A stretch of DNA of 64,000 bases from Dryas octopetala. Its lineage: Eukaryota; Streptophyta; Magnoliopsida; Rosales; Rosaceae. The position numbers and the translations under genes are program-made. This document shows positions 1 to 11,340 of this stretch, piece after piece (within the stretch, counting starts at the first letter, position 1; each line of letters begins with the position of its first letter). The notes beneath the pieces are model-generated. The model worked only from the letters and a program-made list of their open reading frames with translations. It was not told where the DNA came from and did not search any database. The stretch is taken from assembly GCA_963921425.1 (NCBI GenBank), contig OY992840.1:1924501-1988500 (forward strand), read 5' to 3'.

Positions 1-880
1 AGTTAAAGAAGGCACGTTTTCTTCGAGAAGAAAAATATCCAAAGTGGATAGCAAATGTGGTAATGGTCAAAAAATCAAATGGAAAATGGAGAATGTGTGT
101 AGATTTTATAGACCTGAACCAAGCTTGCCCAAATGATAGCTTTCCTTTACCTCGCATTAATCAGTTGGTAGACGCAATTGCGGGGCATGAAGCAATGAGC
201 TTTATGGATGCTTTCTCAAGATACAATTAGATAAAAATGTACCCACCAGATAAAGAAAAGACAACATTCTTTATTGATGATAGGCTATATTGTTACACAG
301 CAATGCCCTTTGGCTTATAAAATGCAAGAACAGCATATCAACGACTGGTCAATGAAATTTTAAGGATCAAATTGCGGATACAATGGAAGTTTATGTGGAT
401 GATATGTTAACCAAGTCGCTTAGAGCTTCGAATTATACAAAGAATTTGTCAAAGACGTTCGAGGTACTGCGGAAATACCAGATGAAGTTGAATCCGGACA
501 AGTGCACTTTCGAGGTGACTTCTAGAAAGTTTTTGGGGTATATGGTAATGAAGAGATGAATAGAGGCAAACCTGGATAAGACCAAGGCTATCTTAGATCT
601 TCATTGTTCGAGAGGTGCAAGTTTTGATCGGGAAAGTGGCTACTTTGAATCTTTTTGTTTCGAAGGCAACAAACAAATGTCTCTCATTCTTTAAAGCTAT
701 CAAAAAATCTATACAATTCAAATGGACTTAAAAGTGCGAGGAAGCCTTTTAGAAGTTGAAGAATTATTTCCATGGCCTACCAATTCTGACGAAACCAAAG
801 CCACACAAGACCTTATACCTGTACTTCAAGCTCGGCAGTGAGTTCGATGTTTTTTAGGCAAGGTGAGAAGTCCTAACAGC
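1..880 (+). mobile_element. Ty3/gypsy reverse transcriptase-RNase H relic (Tat-like)
   Basis: Conceptual translation of the plus strand shows the plant Ty3 reverse transcriptase core: a CVDFIDLNQACP-like block, then PLPRINQLVDA, then the catalytic YVDD box near 390-410. After it come a KFLGYMV block and a connection region toward RNase H. The wording PLPRINQLVDA...GHEAMSFMDAFS and VSKATNKC resembles the Tat lineage of plant Ty3 elements. It is an old, broken fossil with several breaks. It is cut off by the left window edge, and no LTR belonging to it can be identified here. The fragment ends where the LTR-like repeat at 889 begins. Confidence 0.85.
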
Positions 881-888
881 CAATATAT

Positions 889-3186
889 ACACTTTGTCAG
901 CAGGGCTTTGCAAGGAGCACAACTAAATGATCAACTAAATAAACATCCTCATGATCTTTCTAGGGATGTCAATCTAAATGGGAAATCCTACCGAAAATTT
1001 GACAACACCTCCCCGCTAAATTGAACAATCCCACCCTGTTCAAAAGTCAAATAACACTTTTAATTTTAACAGCCAACCTCAACCGCAATCCAAATAAGGG
1101 CCTTAGACCCACACTAAGTAATATCTAATCTAGTCAAAGCACAACTAAATAAGGTTTACACTCATATCTTATAACAATTATAAGAGAAACCTTGATCCCA
1201 AAATACCAATAAACTGGGGATGAGGAAACTCGAATACCTCGACGTGGTGCAGTCCGACCTCAGCGATCTCTATTATCTGAGTGGAAACGTTAAAACAAAA
1301 ATGTGAGAATAATTTCAGTGAATGAACAAAAATAAACTTTAAAATATTTCCTTTGAAAATCATTTTATAAAAACTGCTCATTCTCTTTGAGCTCGTTCTC
1401 TTTGAAAGCACCCAGTTTTAAAACCATTTCGCAATCCATTTTTGAAAATCATCTCAAATCTGTGAGTCTTCGTAAGATATAATAAATCTCATAAATATAA
1501 AATATGTAGAAGTCTCGAAATGATGCAAGGCATTAGAAATAAATAAATCCCCATATGCATTTTGTAAAAAGCATTCAATTGGAAATCCAAACTCGGAAAG
1601 ATATCATACTCAAACATAAACCAGAAACTGTTAATCATTCTTTAATAAAACAATTAAAATCTGAAACATGAAAATCAATCTCTGAAAATAACAAGGTTCT
1701 CAAGATGGAATCAATATTGTCAACTATATATAAATAATTTAGGCTAAAACTTTCATCTCAAATAAACCTCGATATATTGAAAAAGCAATAAAACTGTTCA
1801 AGCTGAGAAATATCAAATCTGAATTGAAATCATCTTTATAAATTGATATCTTTAAAAACTTATATTGAAAACTCACAACATACTTGTAACCAAGGAACCT
1901 GGCCATACACTTGTGCAGAATCCTACATTGTACAAGCAGGCAAATATCTTGGCCATACACACGTGCAGAGAAATCTTCATACACGTGCGGAGAAATCTTC
2001 ATACACGTGCAGGCAAATCTGCTCATACGTGCACGTAAAGCAGCTCCCAAAGGGCGAGGCATCTTGACACATGGCCCAAAACCTATATGTGTGCCCAGAT
2101 AGAACCCAAAGACCTATCTGTATTTGTACCTGTGGGTGAGGGTACTAATATGGCGGTTTGAAACCACTTTTCATTCTAAGTAAAACATAGCTCCAAAATA
2201 CTCATGCGTATAAAAACTGAATATATAACTCTTTATAAATTCTTTCAATAAATCATTTTCAATAATCATACTTCAAAACTTTCGTGCCATGTCAACTTAT
2301 AAATATGATGTAAATGTTGCGTAGTTAAAATATATGGTAAAACACTTGGATTAAAATGTTTTAAAGCATAATACCAAAATCAAAATAAAACCATAAAAGG
2401 ATTTATAACACTTTAAATGCATATACTTTTAAAATCGAAATAAGAGAATGAAATGCTCATCCATGATTTCTTCTCAAAACTTTAAGGCCAAAGTCATGTT
2501 CCCAAGTTTATAATTTTTTTTTTTTTCCATAATCATTTCCCATTAAACATTCTCAAGCTCGAAAATCATGAAATTTCCCATGAGGCCCAATATTTGATAA
2601 TAATGCTAAACCAATCATATAAATAGTTAAACCTTATTCTAAAATAAGAAGTTATATATTTATTAAAATCTATTTATGCATCAAAAGCCCAACCTTTATA
2701 TAAACCATTAAATCTCAAGAAGCTTCTAATCATAAAATATGAAATAAATCTTTAAAGTCACATAATCATTTTGAAAACAAAGTCTAACTCACATTTATTA
2801 TTCCTCAATCAAAACCCAAACAACCAATATGAGTTAAATCATAAAATTCATAAATCATATATAAAACAAAGGTCCAATCACAATTACACCAAGCTATGCC
2901 CAATCATTTCCGGGATTTGTCCCCATCTCACAATTCCTCACTTGTTCACCACTAGAATCGCTGAGAGACGAGGCTCCGTCGCCCTAATACAAAAATACTG
3001 CTCACTTTAATAATCAGGATTTAATTATATAAATTCCATAATTTCCATTGATAATCATAAATAAATCCATTTGTTTTTCTCCAACTCCACCAACACGTCC
3101 CATAAAATTACCTAAATCAATATGAGACAGGAAATGAGATATATCTCAATCGGAGATTCGTATGGGGTTAGTTAAATACCACAAAG
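889..3186 (-). mobile_element. Old Ty3-type LTR remnant (family H, copy 1)
   Basis: This block has no coding capacity. Its first 1.2 kb is clearly similar to 13139-14333, so it is a dispersed repeat. It carries the layout seen in the LTRs of elements B and C: a phrase 'aaatcctaccgaaaatt' near 985, a run of repeats based on 'ggccatacac...cacgtgcag' at about 1900-2035, and a 'gagggtacta' phrase near 2138. Orientation is inferred from that similarity. The outer ends are not clear, and the right end is cut by the insertion of element E at 3187. Confidence 0.6.
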
Positions 3187-4762
3187 TGTAATGCCCCGAA
3201 CCTCGGACCCATAAAAACCATGAACATCAAATGTTTAAACCCCTTTCTCTTTCAATGAGCTATGCACATAACATAAATAAATACATTTCTTTCAAATAAA
3301 ACATTAATGTAAAACCTCTGCATAAAAACGTTTAAACAAATCAAAGTGGGTCCCACTGCCTCGTCTTCTGTTCACTCCCTCCTCAGCCTGCTTAACCTAC
3401 AAAACACAAACCCTACACCACATTCATGGTGTACCGGGTTATATAACAAACTCGGTACGCTCGAAAGCTCGTATGAGTGAAATGACTTAAACAACTAACC
3501 TCAATAATTCTTCAATTTCCATACTCAATATTAATCCACAATAATATACATAATTACTCAATCACATAATATTTCATTCACCGATAATTCAAGCATCAAG
3601 ATAAATCAAATTCCTCAATTTCACATAAAAATCCCACCAATAAAAATGTAATAGTCATTCCAACAATTCAAGCTTAATCATCCACCATTAACCTCAAACA
3701 TAATTTATATGCCTATACCATATATCCAACTAATTCACGATAGTGCAAACCACACATCATATTCCATAATCTCATAGCAAATCATCAACATTCCCATCCT
3801 CAAGATTCAAGCCTAGACTTTACCAAGTCATAGTCAAAACTAAATCCTAGCAAACAAATGCATACACGCAAGCAAAGCAACAAATCAAACTATCTAATTT
3901 CACTCACTATGTAACCACGGGAAAAAGACCGAAATGCCTTTCATAGCGCCTTTTCTCGGATATTAAATCCGACAGCATAACTGCATCGGGAATGAGATTT
4001 TCTGAGCCCGTGTACCTGTTAAGACCAGACAACCAATTAAATACCAATCAGAAACACAAATGGCCACTGAACGACCGAAACGGGCTGCTGCCACCACACA
4101 TGGTGGCTGCCCCGCCTAAACAACACACAAAACACCACAAAACTCACCATCGGACCAGGAAAAGCTTCTGGAGGTTCCAAAGAGTCACAACAATGAAGAA
4201 AACCTTCCAAAACGCCGCTACAGTAGGCGGAGCTACCGTGGCCGCGACTGTAAAAACAGAGAATTTTAAATGGATTCATAATTGGCTCAATCCTCCAATA
4301 CAGAACTGAAGAGCATGAAGAGAGGAGCCAAATCGATACCTAGGTCGACACCAAATGTGAATCGCTCTAACTCGCCGAAAAAGTCGACGGACTAAAATTC
4401 TTCGATCTGCCTCCGTGAGAGGTCGTCGGAGCATGGGGGAGCCATGGTTGAACTCGCCGCGACCAAAGGAAGGGAACCCAATAAGTCCGATGTCACGTCG
4501 TCGCCGAAAAATGCAGATTGCCAAAGGGGAGGCTCAGCCCTGTTCTGCGTTGTTTCTTCGTCGAGGGTGGTCGCCGAAGCAAGGGGAGACCAGAGGAAAA
4601 GAGGGGGGAGGGAGGCGAGCACTATGGGCCAAACACCCAACCCAGCCGCCTCCGGATGCGCCGTCACGCGCCGGTGGTAGGCGCGGCAAGGATGAGAGGC
4701 TAGAGAGAGATAGAGACGCAGGGATAGAGAAAGAGAGAAAGACAGAGACGCGGGGATAGAGA

Positions 4763-4839
<77 letters not shown>

Positions 4840-5165
4840 AAAGTCTGATTTTGGGTTTTAAAACTCCTTTGGTACAAATTACACGATTGCTATTTACTTC
4901 AAATGCCCATAACTCTCAAACCGTAACTTTGATATACGCGTGCTTTATGTCTACGAACTCGTGGACTCGAGACCTTCCCAACAAGCCCAAAGTCAAAAAT
5001 CAAAAGCCCACTAACTTTAAAAGTCAACTGTCGGGTCAAGCCCAATTTAAAACAAAAATTAAAAATAAATCCAAAACCTTTTATTTCTCAAATAAATTTC
5101 CAAAATAATCAAAATAAATTCTCAAAATATTTAAAATAAACCTTTGAAAAATACGGGGTCTCACA
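3187..5165 (-). repeat. LTR of element E (3' LTR)
   Basis: About 1979 bp. It starts TGTAATGCCCC and ends GGGGTCTCACA on the plus strand. It contains a GC-rich block (4380-4690) followed by a long GA tract (about 4693-4836). The polypurine tract lies just to its right, which makes it the 3' LTR of a minus-strand element. A 349-bp stretch, 3481-3829, is identical to 6341-6689 of the other LTR. Confidence 0.8.
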
Positions 5166-5185
5166 ATCTACCCCCCTTAAAAAAA
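5166..5185 (-). other. Polypurine tract of element E
   Basis: The plus strand reads 'atctaccccccttaaaaa' right after the LTR end. On the minus strand this is a purine-rich run directly before TGTGAGACCCC, the expected place for second-strand priming. The same 'ccttacaaaaatttcgtcctcgaa'-type sequence follows the LTR ends in elements B, D and G. Confidence 0.75.
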
Positions 5186-5244
5186 TTTTGTTCTCGAAAT
5201 TTCCAAGGGAAAGTAAGGTATAACTTCACACAAACAACAATAAA

Positions 5245-5505
5245 TCACACTTCAGAAAGCTCTTTAATTTTGAAGAAAACTAAGAATAACGCAAGCAAGA
5301 TGGAAAATAAAAATAAAATGATCACCGAATCCTTCACTTGAGAACTGCAAGCAACGAGCTTGTCATGGTCTATCCGTATCTGTTTCCAAGTTCTTTCGAG
5401 TGCATCCAACTTAGTCATCAATTCCTTCGAGTAGTTTGCCGCGGTTCTCGATAACTCTAGATTCTCTTTCTTGAAAACTTTCATCTTCTTGTGCGAGTCG
5501 CTCAA
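5245..5505 (-). other. Small open frame in element E, unknown
   Basis: An open frame lies in the internal region of element E. From its first ATG it would give about 79 residues. The first part is charged and helix-like (KENLELSRTAANYSKELM, KLDALERTWKQIR) and could form a coiled coil. The last part is a hydrophobic stretch (VIILFLFSILLALFLVFF) like a single membrane segment. I recognise no family. It may simply be chance or a leftover of a lost coding region. Confidence 0.25.
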
Positions 5506-6032
5506 CCACTTTGAGATTGTGAAACTGTAACCGCTGAGTTCTTGCTACCTAGCTACTACCTCGATAACTCTACTTACTCGGTGAACTAACTCTTCAACCA
5601 ACTAAAAACCCTACTTCACTATTTCCCTTGAACCTTTGTTGTCTAACTAATAAAATTACTCCAACTTCAAACATTTTTAACTTCAAACCTCATACTAAGT
5701 CTCAAACTTCAACTTTCTTGAACTTGCTGAGGAGCAAAGAGGCGATGGCAGTGCAGGAGACATTTCTCAAAATTTTCTCAAACATTTTCATGGCTCAAAT
5801 AAAATACTTTTATGAAATCACTTGAAAATCATTTTTTCTCAAATTCGTTTTCTCAACTGATTTTTGTCAAATTGGTTTTCTCAAACCTTCTGTAACATTA
5901 TCATTCCTCACCCGGACAGTGTGTGATCATTCACTTCTCCTCACCTAGTAGCTCGCCACTGCCTCGTGCAGTCGCCCACTCATGGTCTTGGCCCTTGGGT
6001 CTTGCAATCCATACACTTCCGGCCAGATCTAG

Positions 6033-6044
6033 CTCTAATACCAT
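6033..6044 (-). other. Primer-binding site of element E (tRNA-iMet)
   Basis: On the minus strand TGGTATTAGAGC lies three bases inside the right LTR. It is one base off the TGGTATCAGAGC that pairs with the 3' end of plant initiator tRNA-Met. Confidence 0.75.
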
Positions 6045-6047
6045 TCT

Positions 6048-7645
6048 GTAACGCCCCGAACCTCGAGCCCATAAAAACCATGAACATCAAACGTTTAAAC
6101 CTCTTTCTCTTTCAATGAGCCATGCATATAACATAAATAAATACATTTCTTTCAAATAAAACATTTATGTAAAACCTCTGTATAAAAACGTTTAAAGAAA
6201 TCAAAGTGGGTCCCACTGCCTTGTCTTCTCCTCACTGCCTCCTCAGCCTGCTTAACCTGCAAAACACAAACCCTACACCACATCCATGGTGTACCGGGTT
6301 ATACAACAAACCCGGTAAGCTCGAAAGCTCGTATGAGTAAAATGACTTAAACAACTAACCTCAATAATTCTTCAATTTCCATACTCAATATTAATCCACA
6401 ATAATATACATAATTACTCAATCACATAATATTTCATTCACCGATAATTCAAGCATCAAGATAAATCAAATTCCTCAATTTCACATAAAAATCCCACCAA
6501 TAAAAATGTAATAGTCATTCCAACAATTCAAGCTTAATCATCCACCATTAACCTCAAACATAATTTATATGCCTATACCATATATCCAACTAATTCACGA
6601 TAGTGCAAACCACACATCATATTCCATAATCTCATAGCAAATCATCAACATTCCCATCCTCAAGATTCAAGCCTAGACTTTACCAAGTCCTAGCCAAAAC
6701 CAAATCCTAGCAAACAAATGCATACACACAAGCAAAGTAACAAGTCAAACTATCTAATTTCACTCATTGTGCAACCACGTGAAAAAACCAAAATGCCCTT
6801 CACAGCGCCTTTGCTCGGATATCAAATCCGGCAGCATAACGGTATCGGGAAAGAGATTTCTCGAGCCCATGTACCTGTTAAGACCAGACAACCAATTAAA
6901 TACCAATCAGAAACACAAATGGCCACTAAACAACCGAAACGGGCGGCCGCCACCACACACGGTGGTTGCCCCGCCCCAAACAACACACAAAACACCACAA
7001 AACTCACCAGCATACCAGGAAAAGCTTCTGGAGGTTCCAAAGAGTCTCAACAACGAAGAAAACCTTCCAAAACGCCGCCACACCAGTCGGAGCTACAGTG
7101 GCCGCGGCTGCAAAAACAGAGAATTTGAAATGGATTCATAATTGGCTCAATCCTCCAATACAGAACTAAAGAGCATGAAGAGAGGAGCCAAATCGATACT
7201 TGGGTCGATGCCAAATGTTGCCGGAATCGCTCGAACTCGCCTGACTTAAATTCTTCAATCCGCCGCCATGAGAGGTTATCGGAGCATGAGGGAGCCATGG
7301 TTGAACTCGCCGCGATGAGAGGAAGAGAACCTAATAGGTCCGGTGTCGCGTCATCGCAGGAAAATGCAGATCACCGGCGGTGAGGCTCGGCCCTGTTTTG
7401 CGTCGTTTCTTCATCGAGGGTGGTCATCGGAGCAAGGGGAGACCAGAGGAAGAGAGAGGGGAATGAGGCTAGCACCGTGGGCCAGACGCCCAGTCCAGCC
7501 GCCTCCGGACTCGCCAGTGGTAGGTGCGGCGAGGGTGAGAAGCGAGAGAGAGACAGAGACACGGGGAGAGAGAGAAAGAAAGAGAGAGAGAGAGTGTGTG
7601 TGAGTGAGAATGAGATCAAAAAGTCTGATTTTGGGTTTTAAAACT
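6048..7645 (-). repeat. LTR of element E (5' LTR, incomplete)
   Basis: It starts TGTAACGCCCC and follows the left LTR to about 7645, including the GC-rich block (7255-7530) and the GA tract (7537-7602). Beyond 7645 the sequence belongs to another LTR family. Outside the identical tract the two LTRs differ at about 6% of the sites I compared by eye. Confidence 0.75.
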
Positions 7646-8224
7646 GGCTTCCATCTACCAAAAATCAACCAATAGGTTATTAGGAATCTAAAAATAGTCC
7701 TAGAAGGTAGGAGAGGGTCGAAACCACTCCAGTCACCCCCACGCGCGATGGTTCAGCGGTGGCTGCCGGCAGTGAGTAGTGGCAATTTTTCGAACTTCTC
7801 ATATGAGCAAAAAAAAAATATACGAACATGTAGATAAAGACGAAGGGAGCAACTTTTATACTTGGGTCGACCACAAAAGGTGGCCCGAAGTGGCCGGAAA
7901 AGGAGAAAAGGTCGCAAGCTTCTTTTCGTCACACCGCCTTGTACAGTGGTCAGATGGAAAAAGTAAGAACACCACTAGATTCAGTTCGTCGAGAGGAAGA
8001 AAACCCATGTGGTTTCAGGTCACATTGTTGCCGAAAAAGGGAGATCGCCACCAGTGCAGCCTCGACTTTGGCGGCTTACTACGTCGCTGTGGTCGATCGA
8101 ATGACTGCTCTGAGACCACTAATGGAAATGTGTCATCGATAGCTTTCTAGTGACACCAAGATCGTCTGAATCGAAGGTCAGATAAGAGAGATATGGCCGA
8201 TCAAAGTTTGGCCAAAGAGGAGAG

Positions 8225-8227
8225 GAG

Positions 8228-8287
<60 letters not shown>
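8225..8287. repeat. (GA)n microsatellite in LTR of element G
   Basis: A nearly pure GA run lies at the place where LTRs of the other families also have one, just before a sequence that reads as a TATA-like A/T stretch on the minus strand. Confidence 0.9.
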
Positions 8288-8291
<4 letters not shown>

Positions 8292-8517
8292 CACGGGAAG
8301 AAGACCAGCTAGGTTGGTTTTTAAAAATATCTGACCCTCAAAATTACCAAAATGCCCTCCAACTTCAAACGTCCATAATTCTATCTACGTAGCTCCGAAT
8401 TGTGATCTGTTTTTGCCTACACATTTGTGAGCACGAGCTCTATCCAACCATACCAAAATCATAATTTATAAATATATTATTTCCTCTTAAAACCCAAACT
8501 TTATATTAAGGGTCAAA

Positions 8518-10371
8518 TGTGAGACCCCGTATTTTTTTCAAAGATTTATTTTAAATATTTTGAAAATTTATTTTAAGGATTTTGGGGAATTATTTGGAAT
8601 TTAAAAATGTTTTAATTTAATATTTAATTTTTAATTTTTGTTTTAAAATTGGGCTTGACCCAAAAGTTGACTTTTAAAGTTAGTGGGCTTTCGATTTTGA
8701 CTTTTGGCTCATTGGATAGAGCTTGATTCCACGAGTTCGTAGACACGAAGCACGTATAAATCAGAGTTACGGTTTGGGTTTTACGGACGTTCAAAGTGAG
8801 GGACATTTTTGTAATTTCGCGTGAAAGAGATTTAAAAAATCCAAAATCAGTTTTTTTATCTCTCTCTCTTTCCCTGTGTCTCTCTCTCTCTCTCTCGCCT
8901 CTCACCCTCGCCGCCCCTGCCACTGGCGCGTGGCAGCGCGGCCGGCGGCAGCTGGGCTGGGTGTTTGGCCCACGGTGCTCGTCTCCCTCCCCTCTTTCTC
9001 CCAGTGGTCTCAGTTTTTCTTGCCGATTACGCACGACGCAGAACAGCCGAGCTTCTCCTCGCCGGCGATCTCGATTTTCCGGCAATGTCGCGACCTCTCT
9101 TCACCTAGGTTGTCTTCGTCTCATCGCGGCGAGTTCAACCATGGCTCCCCCATGATCCAATGACCTCTCATGGCGGCGGATGGAAGAATTTCAGTCCGGC
9201 GACTTTTCCGACAAGTTCGAGCGATTTCGGCGACATTTGGCGTCGACCTAGGTATTGATTTGGCTCATCTCTTCACGCTCTTCAGTTCTATATTGGAGGA
9301 TTGAACCAATTACGAATCCATTTCAAATTCTCCGTTTTTGCAGCCACGGCCACTGTAGCTCTGCCTTGTGTGGTGGCGATTTGGTTGGTTTTCTTTGTTG
9401 TTGTGACTCTTCGGAACCTCCAGAATCTCATCCTGGTCTGGTGGTGAGTTTTGTGGTCTTTAGTGTGCTGTTTAGGGCGAGGCAGCCACCGTGTGTGGTG
9501 GCGACCGCCCGTTTCGGTCGTTTAGCGGCCGTTTGTGTTTATAGTTTGTAATTGTGTTTGGTTGTTGGTCTTAACAGGTACACGAGCTCGGGAAATCTTA
9601 TTCTCAATGCCGTTATGCTGCCGGATTTTATATCCGAGCAAAGGCGCCAAGAAGGGCATTTCGATCTTTTTACGTGGTTGCACTGTGAGTGAAATTAGAT
9701 AGTTTAATTGTTTGGTTGCTTGTATGCATTTGTTTGCTAGGATTTTGTTTGGCTAGGACTTGGTAAAGTTTAGGCTTGAATCTTTGAGAATGGAAATGAT
9801 GGTGATTATGCTTCGAGGTTGTTAAATTAAGACGTGAATGATTTGAGGTTAAGGTTAATAGTTGACGACTAAGCAATTGATTTGCAGAATGATTATTATT
9901 ATTGGTGAAATTTATGTGAATTGAGGAATTATGACTATCTTGATGCTTGGATGATTGGTGATGAAATTATTATGTGATTGAGTAAATATTGGTTATTATT
10001 GTGGATTATATTTGGGTATGGAAATTGAAGAAATTATTGAGGATATTTGTTTACATCATTTCACTCATACGAGCTTTCAAGCTTACCGGGTTTGTTGTAT
10101 AACCCGGTACACCATGGTTGTGGTGTAGGGTTTATGTTTTGCAGGTTAAACAAGCTGAGGAGACAGTGAGGAGAAGACGAGGCAGCATGACCCATTTTAT
10201 TTTGATTTAACCGATTTTATACAGTGATTTTACATAAAAGTTTTTGGGCTCGCACTTTGATTTATCAAATGTATTTATTTATTATGTTAAGTGCATGGCT
10301 CATTCTTTGAAAATGGGGTTTAAATGACAAAGTTTCAGTATGTTTATGGGCCCAAGGTTCAGGGCGTTACA
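8518..10371 (+). mobile_element. Solo LTR of the E family, plus orientation
   Basis: It starts TGTGAGACCCCGTATTT and ends GGGCGTTACA, the same ends as element E's LTR but in the opposite orientation. It has the CT tract (8861-8897) and the GC-rich block. No internal region follows on either side. The flanks TCAAA (8513-8517) and CCAAA (10372-10376) look like a 5-bp target duplication with one change. On both sides lies sequence of LTR G, so this is an insertion into G later reduced to a single LTR. Confidence 0.75.
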
Positions 10372-10731
10372 CCAAATTGTCCAAATCTTTACATAACTCA
10401 CCAACCAACGATTCGAGTCCGAAAATGTTCTGAAAATTCCTATGGGCTCCTCTCTCTTTGTACCATTTTTCTATTGCCTCAACTTTAAATCTCGAGTTCC
10501 CATAATTATTCCATAAGTCCAATATATCCTTAATTACTTAAACTTAATCATCAAATAAAAACATTTTAACCTCAAATAATTTCTCTATATATAAACTCCA
10601 AAAGTTATTATTGTCTCCAAAATAATTTATAAACATTTTCTTGGGTCCTACAACTCAACTTTTCATGTACTTTTTAAATCCACCACGAATTAAATTTTAA
10701 ATCCCTAGTGAAATTCAGGTCGGGTCGTTAC

Positions 10732-10747
10732 AACCTTCTCACCTTAC
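10732..10747 (-). other. Polypurine tract of element G
   Basis: 'accttctcaccttaca' on the plus strand follows the LTR end GTCGTTACA. The minus strand is purine-rich and abuts the LTR start. Confidence 0.6.
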
Positions 10748-11310
10748 AAAAATTCCGTCCTCAAAATTTAGCACAAGTCATGAACAAACATGTAATAGCT
10801 TAGCTTGTAACTTCTCCCTAAGTTCCTTAGCCGCTTCCCAAAAGTACAGTTCAAATACGAGTCTTAGCTTGGGGAATTATCCTTATCTGCTGTTCGTCGT
10901 CCTTTTCATCCAACATATTTATGTAAATCCTCAAAATATGTCATGTCCATGTTAGAAACTAGATGTGAGGCACAAGCCTTTATCTCAACTTGAGGGATAA
11001 TATTACACCCTGCAGTTGTCCATTGACCTACTAAGAGTTTCATTGTTATACTTAGGGGTAGGTCTTGCGAATAAGTAGCGAAAGAGCGAACTTCGTGTCA
11101 ATCCCAAAATTCCATGTAGGTAGTCATCACGGGTCCTTATCGATGTCTAAACACGTACAATACGACTCGTTGTCTATGCCAATGTACTATTAATGTGTAA
11201 GCTATTTTACTTTACTAGACACGTGATCCTCAACTTGCACGATTAGTAACTATAATCTATATAACCCTTTGTCTTATCCAAAGGAAACTTGAATTCTTGC
11301 TCCAAGCTGT

Positions 11311-11340
11311 CTCACTACGCTTCCGCTGTGCCACTCTGAT
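11311..11340 (-). other. Initiator tRNA-Met 5'-half-like sequence (element G)
   Basis: The minus strand starts ATCAGAGTGGCACAGCGGAA and continues GCGTAGTGAG. Against the plant initiator tRNA-Met sequence as I remember it, 27 of the first 30 bases agree. The 3' half of a tRNA is absent, so this is not a tRNA gene. A similar block occurs in element D. Confidence 0.6.

Larger units (their letters stand above)
3187..7645 (-). mobile_element. Short LTR retroelement E (non-autonomous, broken)
   Basis: This is a minus-strand LTR element: left LTR 3187-5165, internal region 5166-6047, right LTR 6048 to about 7645 (incomplete). The LTR reads TGTGAGACCCC...GGGCRTTACA on the minus strand. The internal region is only about 880 bp. 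It keeps a polypurine tract next to the left LTR and a primer-binding site for initiator tRNA-Met (TGGTATTAGAGC, 6033-6044) next to the right LTR. There is no gag-pol. The leader (about 5670-6047) is closely similar to that of element D, so the two share a packaging and priming region. The right side runs into element G. Confidence 0.8.

Noticed and set aside
4392-4877. A 161-residue minus frame with a long Ser-Leu run
   Set aside because: The run is the GA microsatellite read in translation, and the rest is the GC-rich LTR block.
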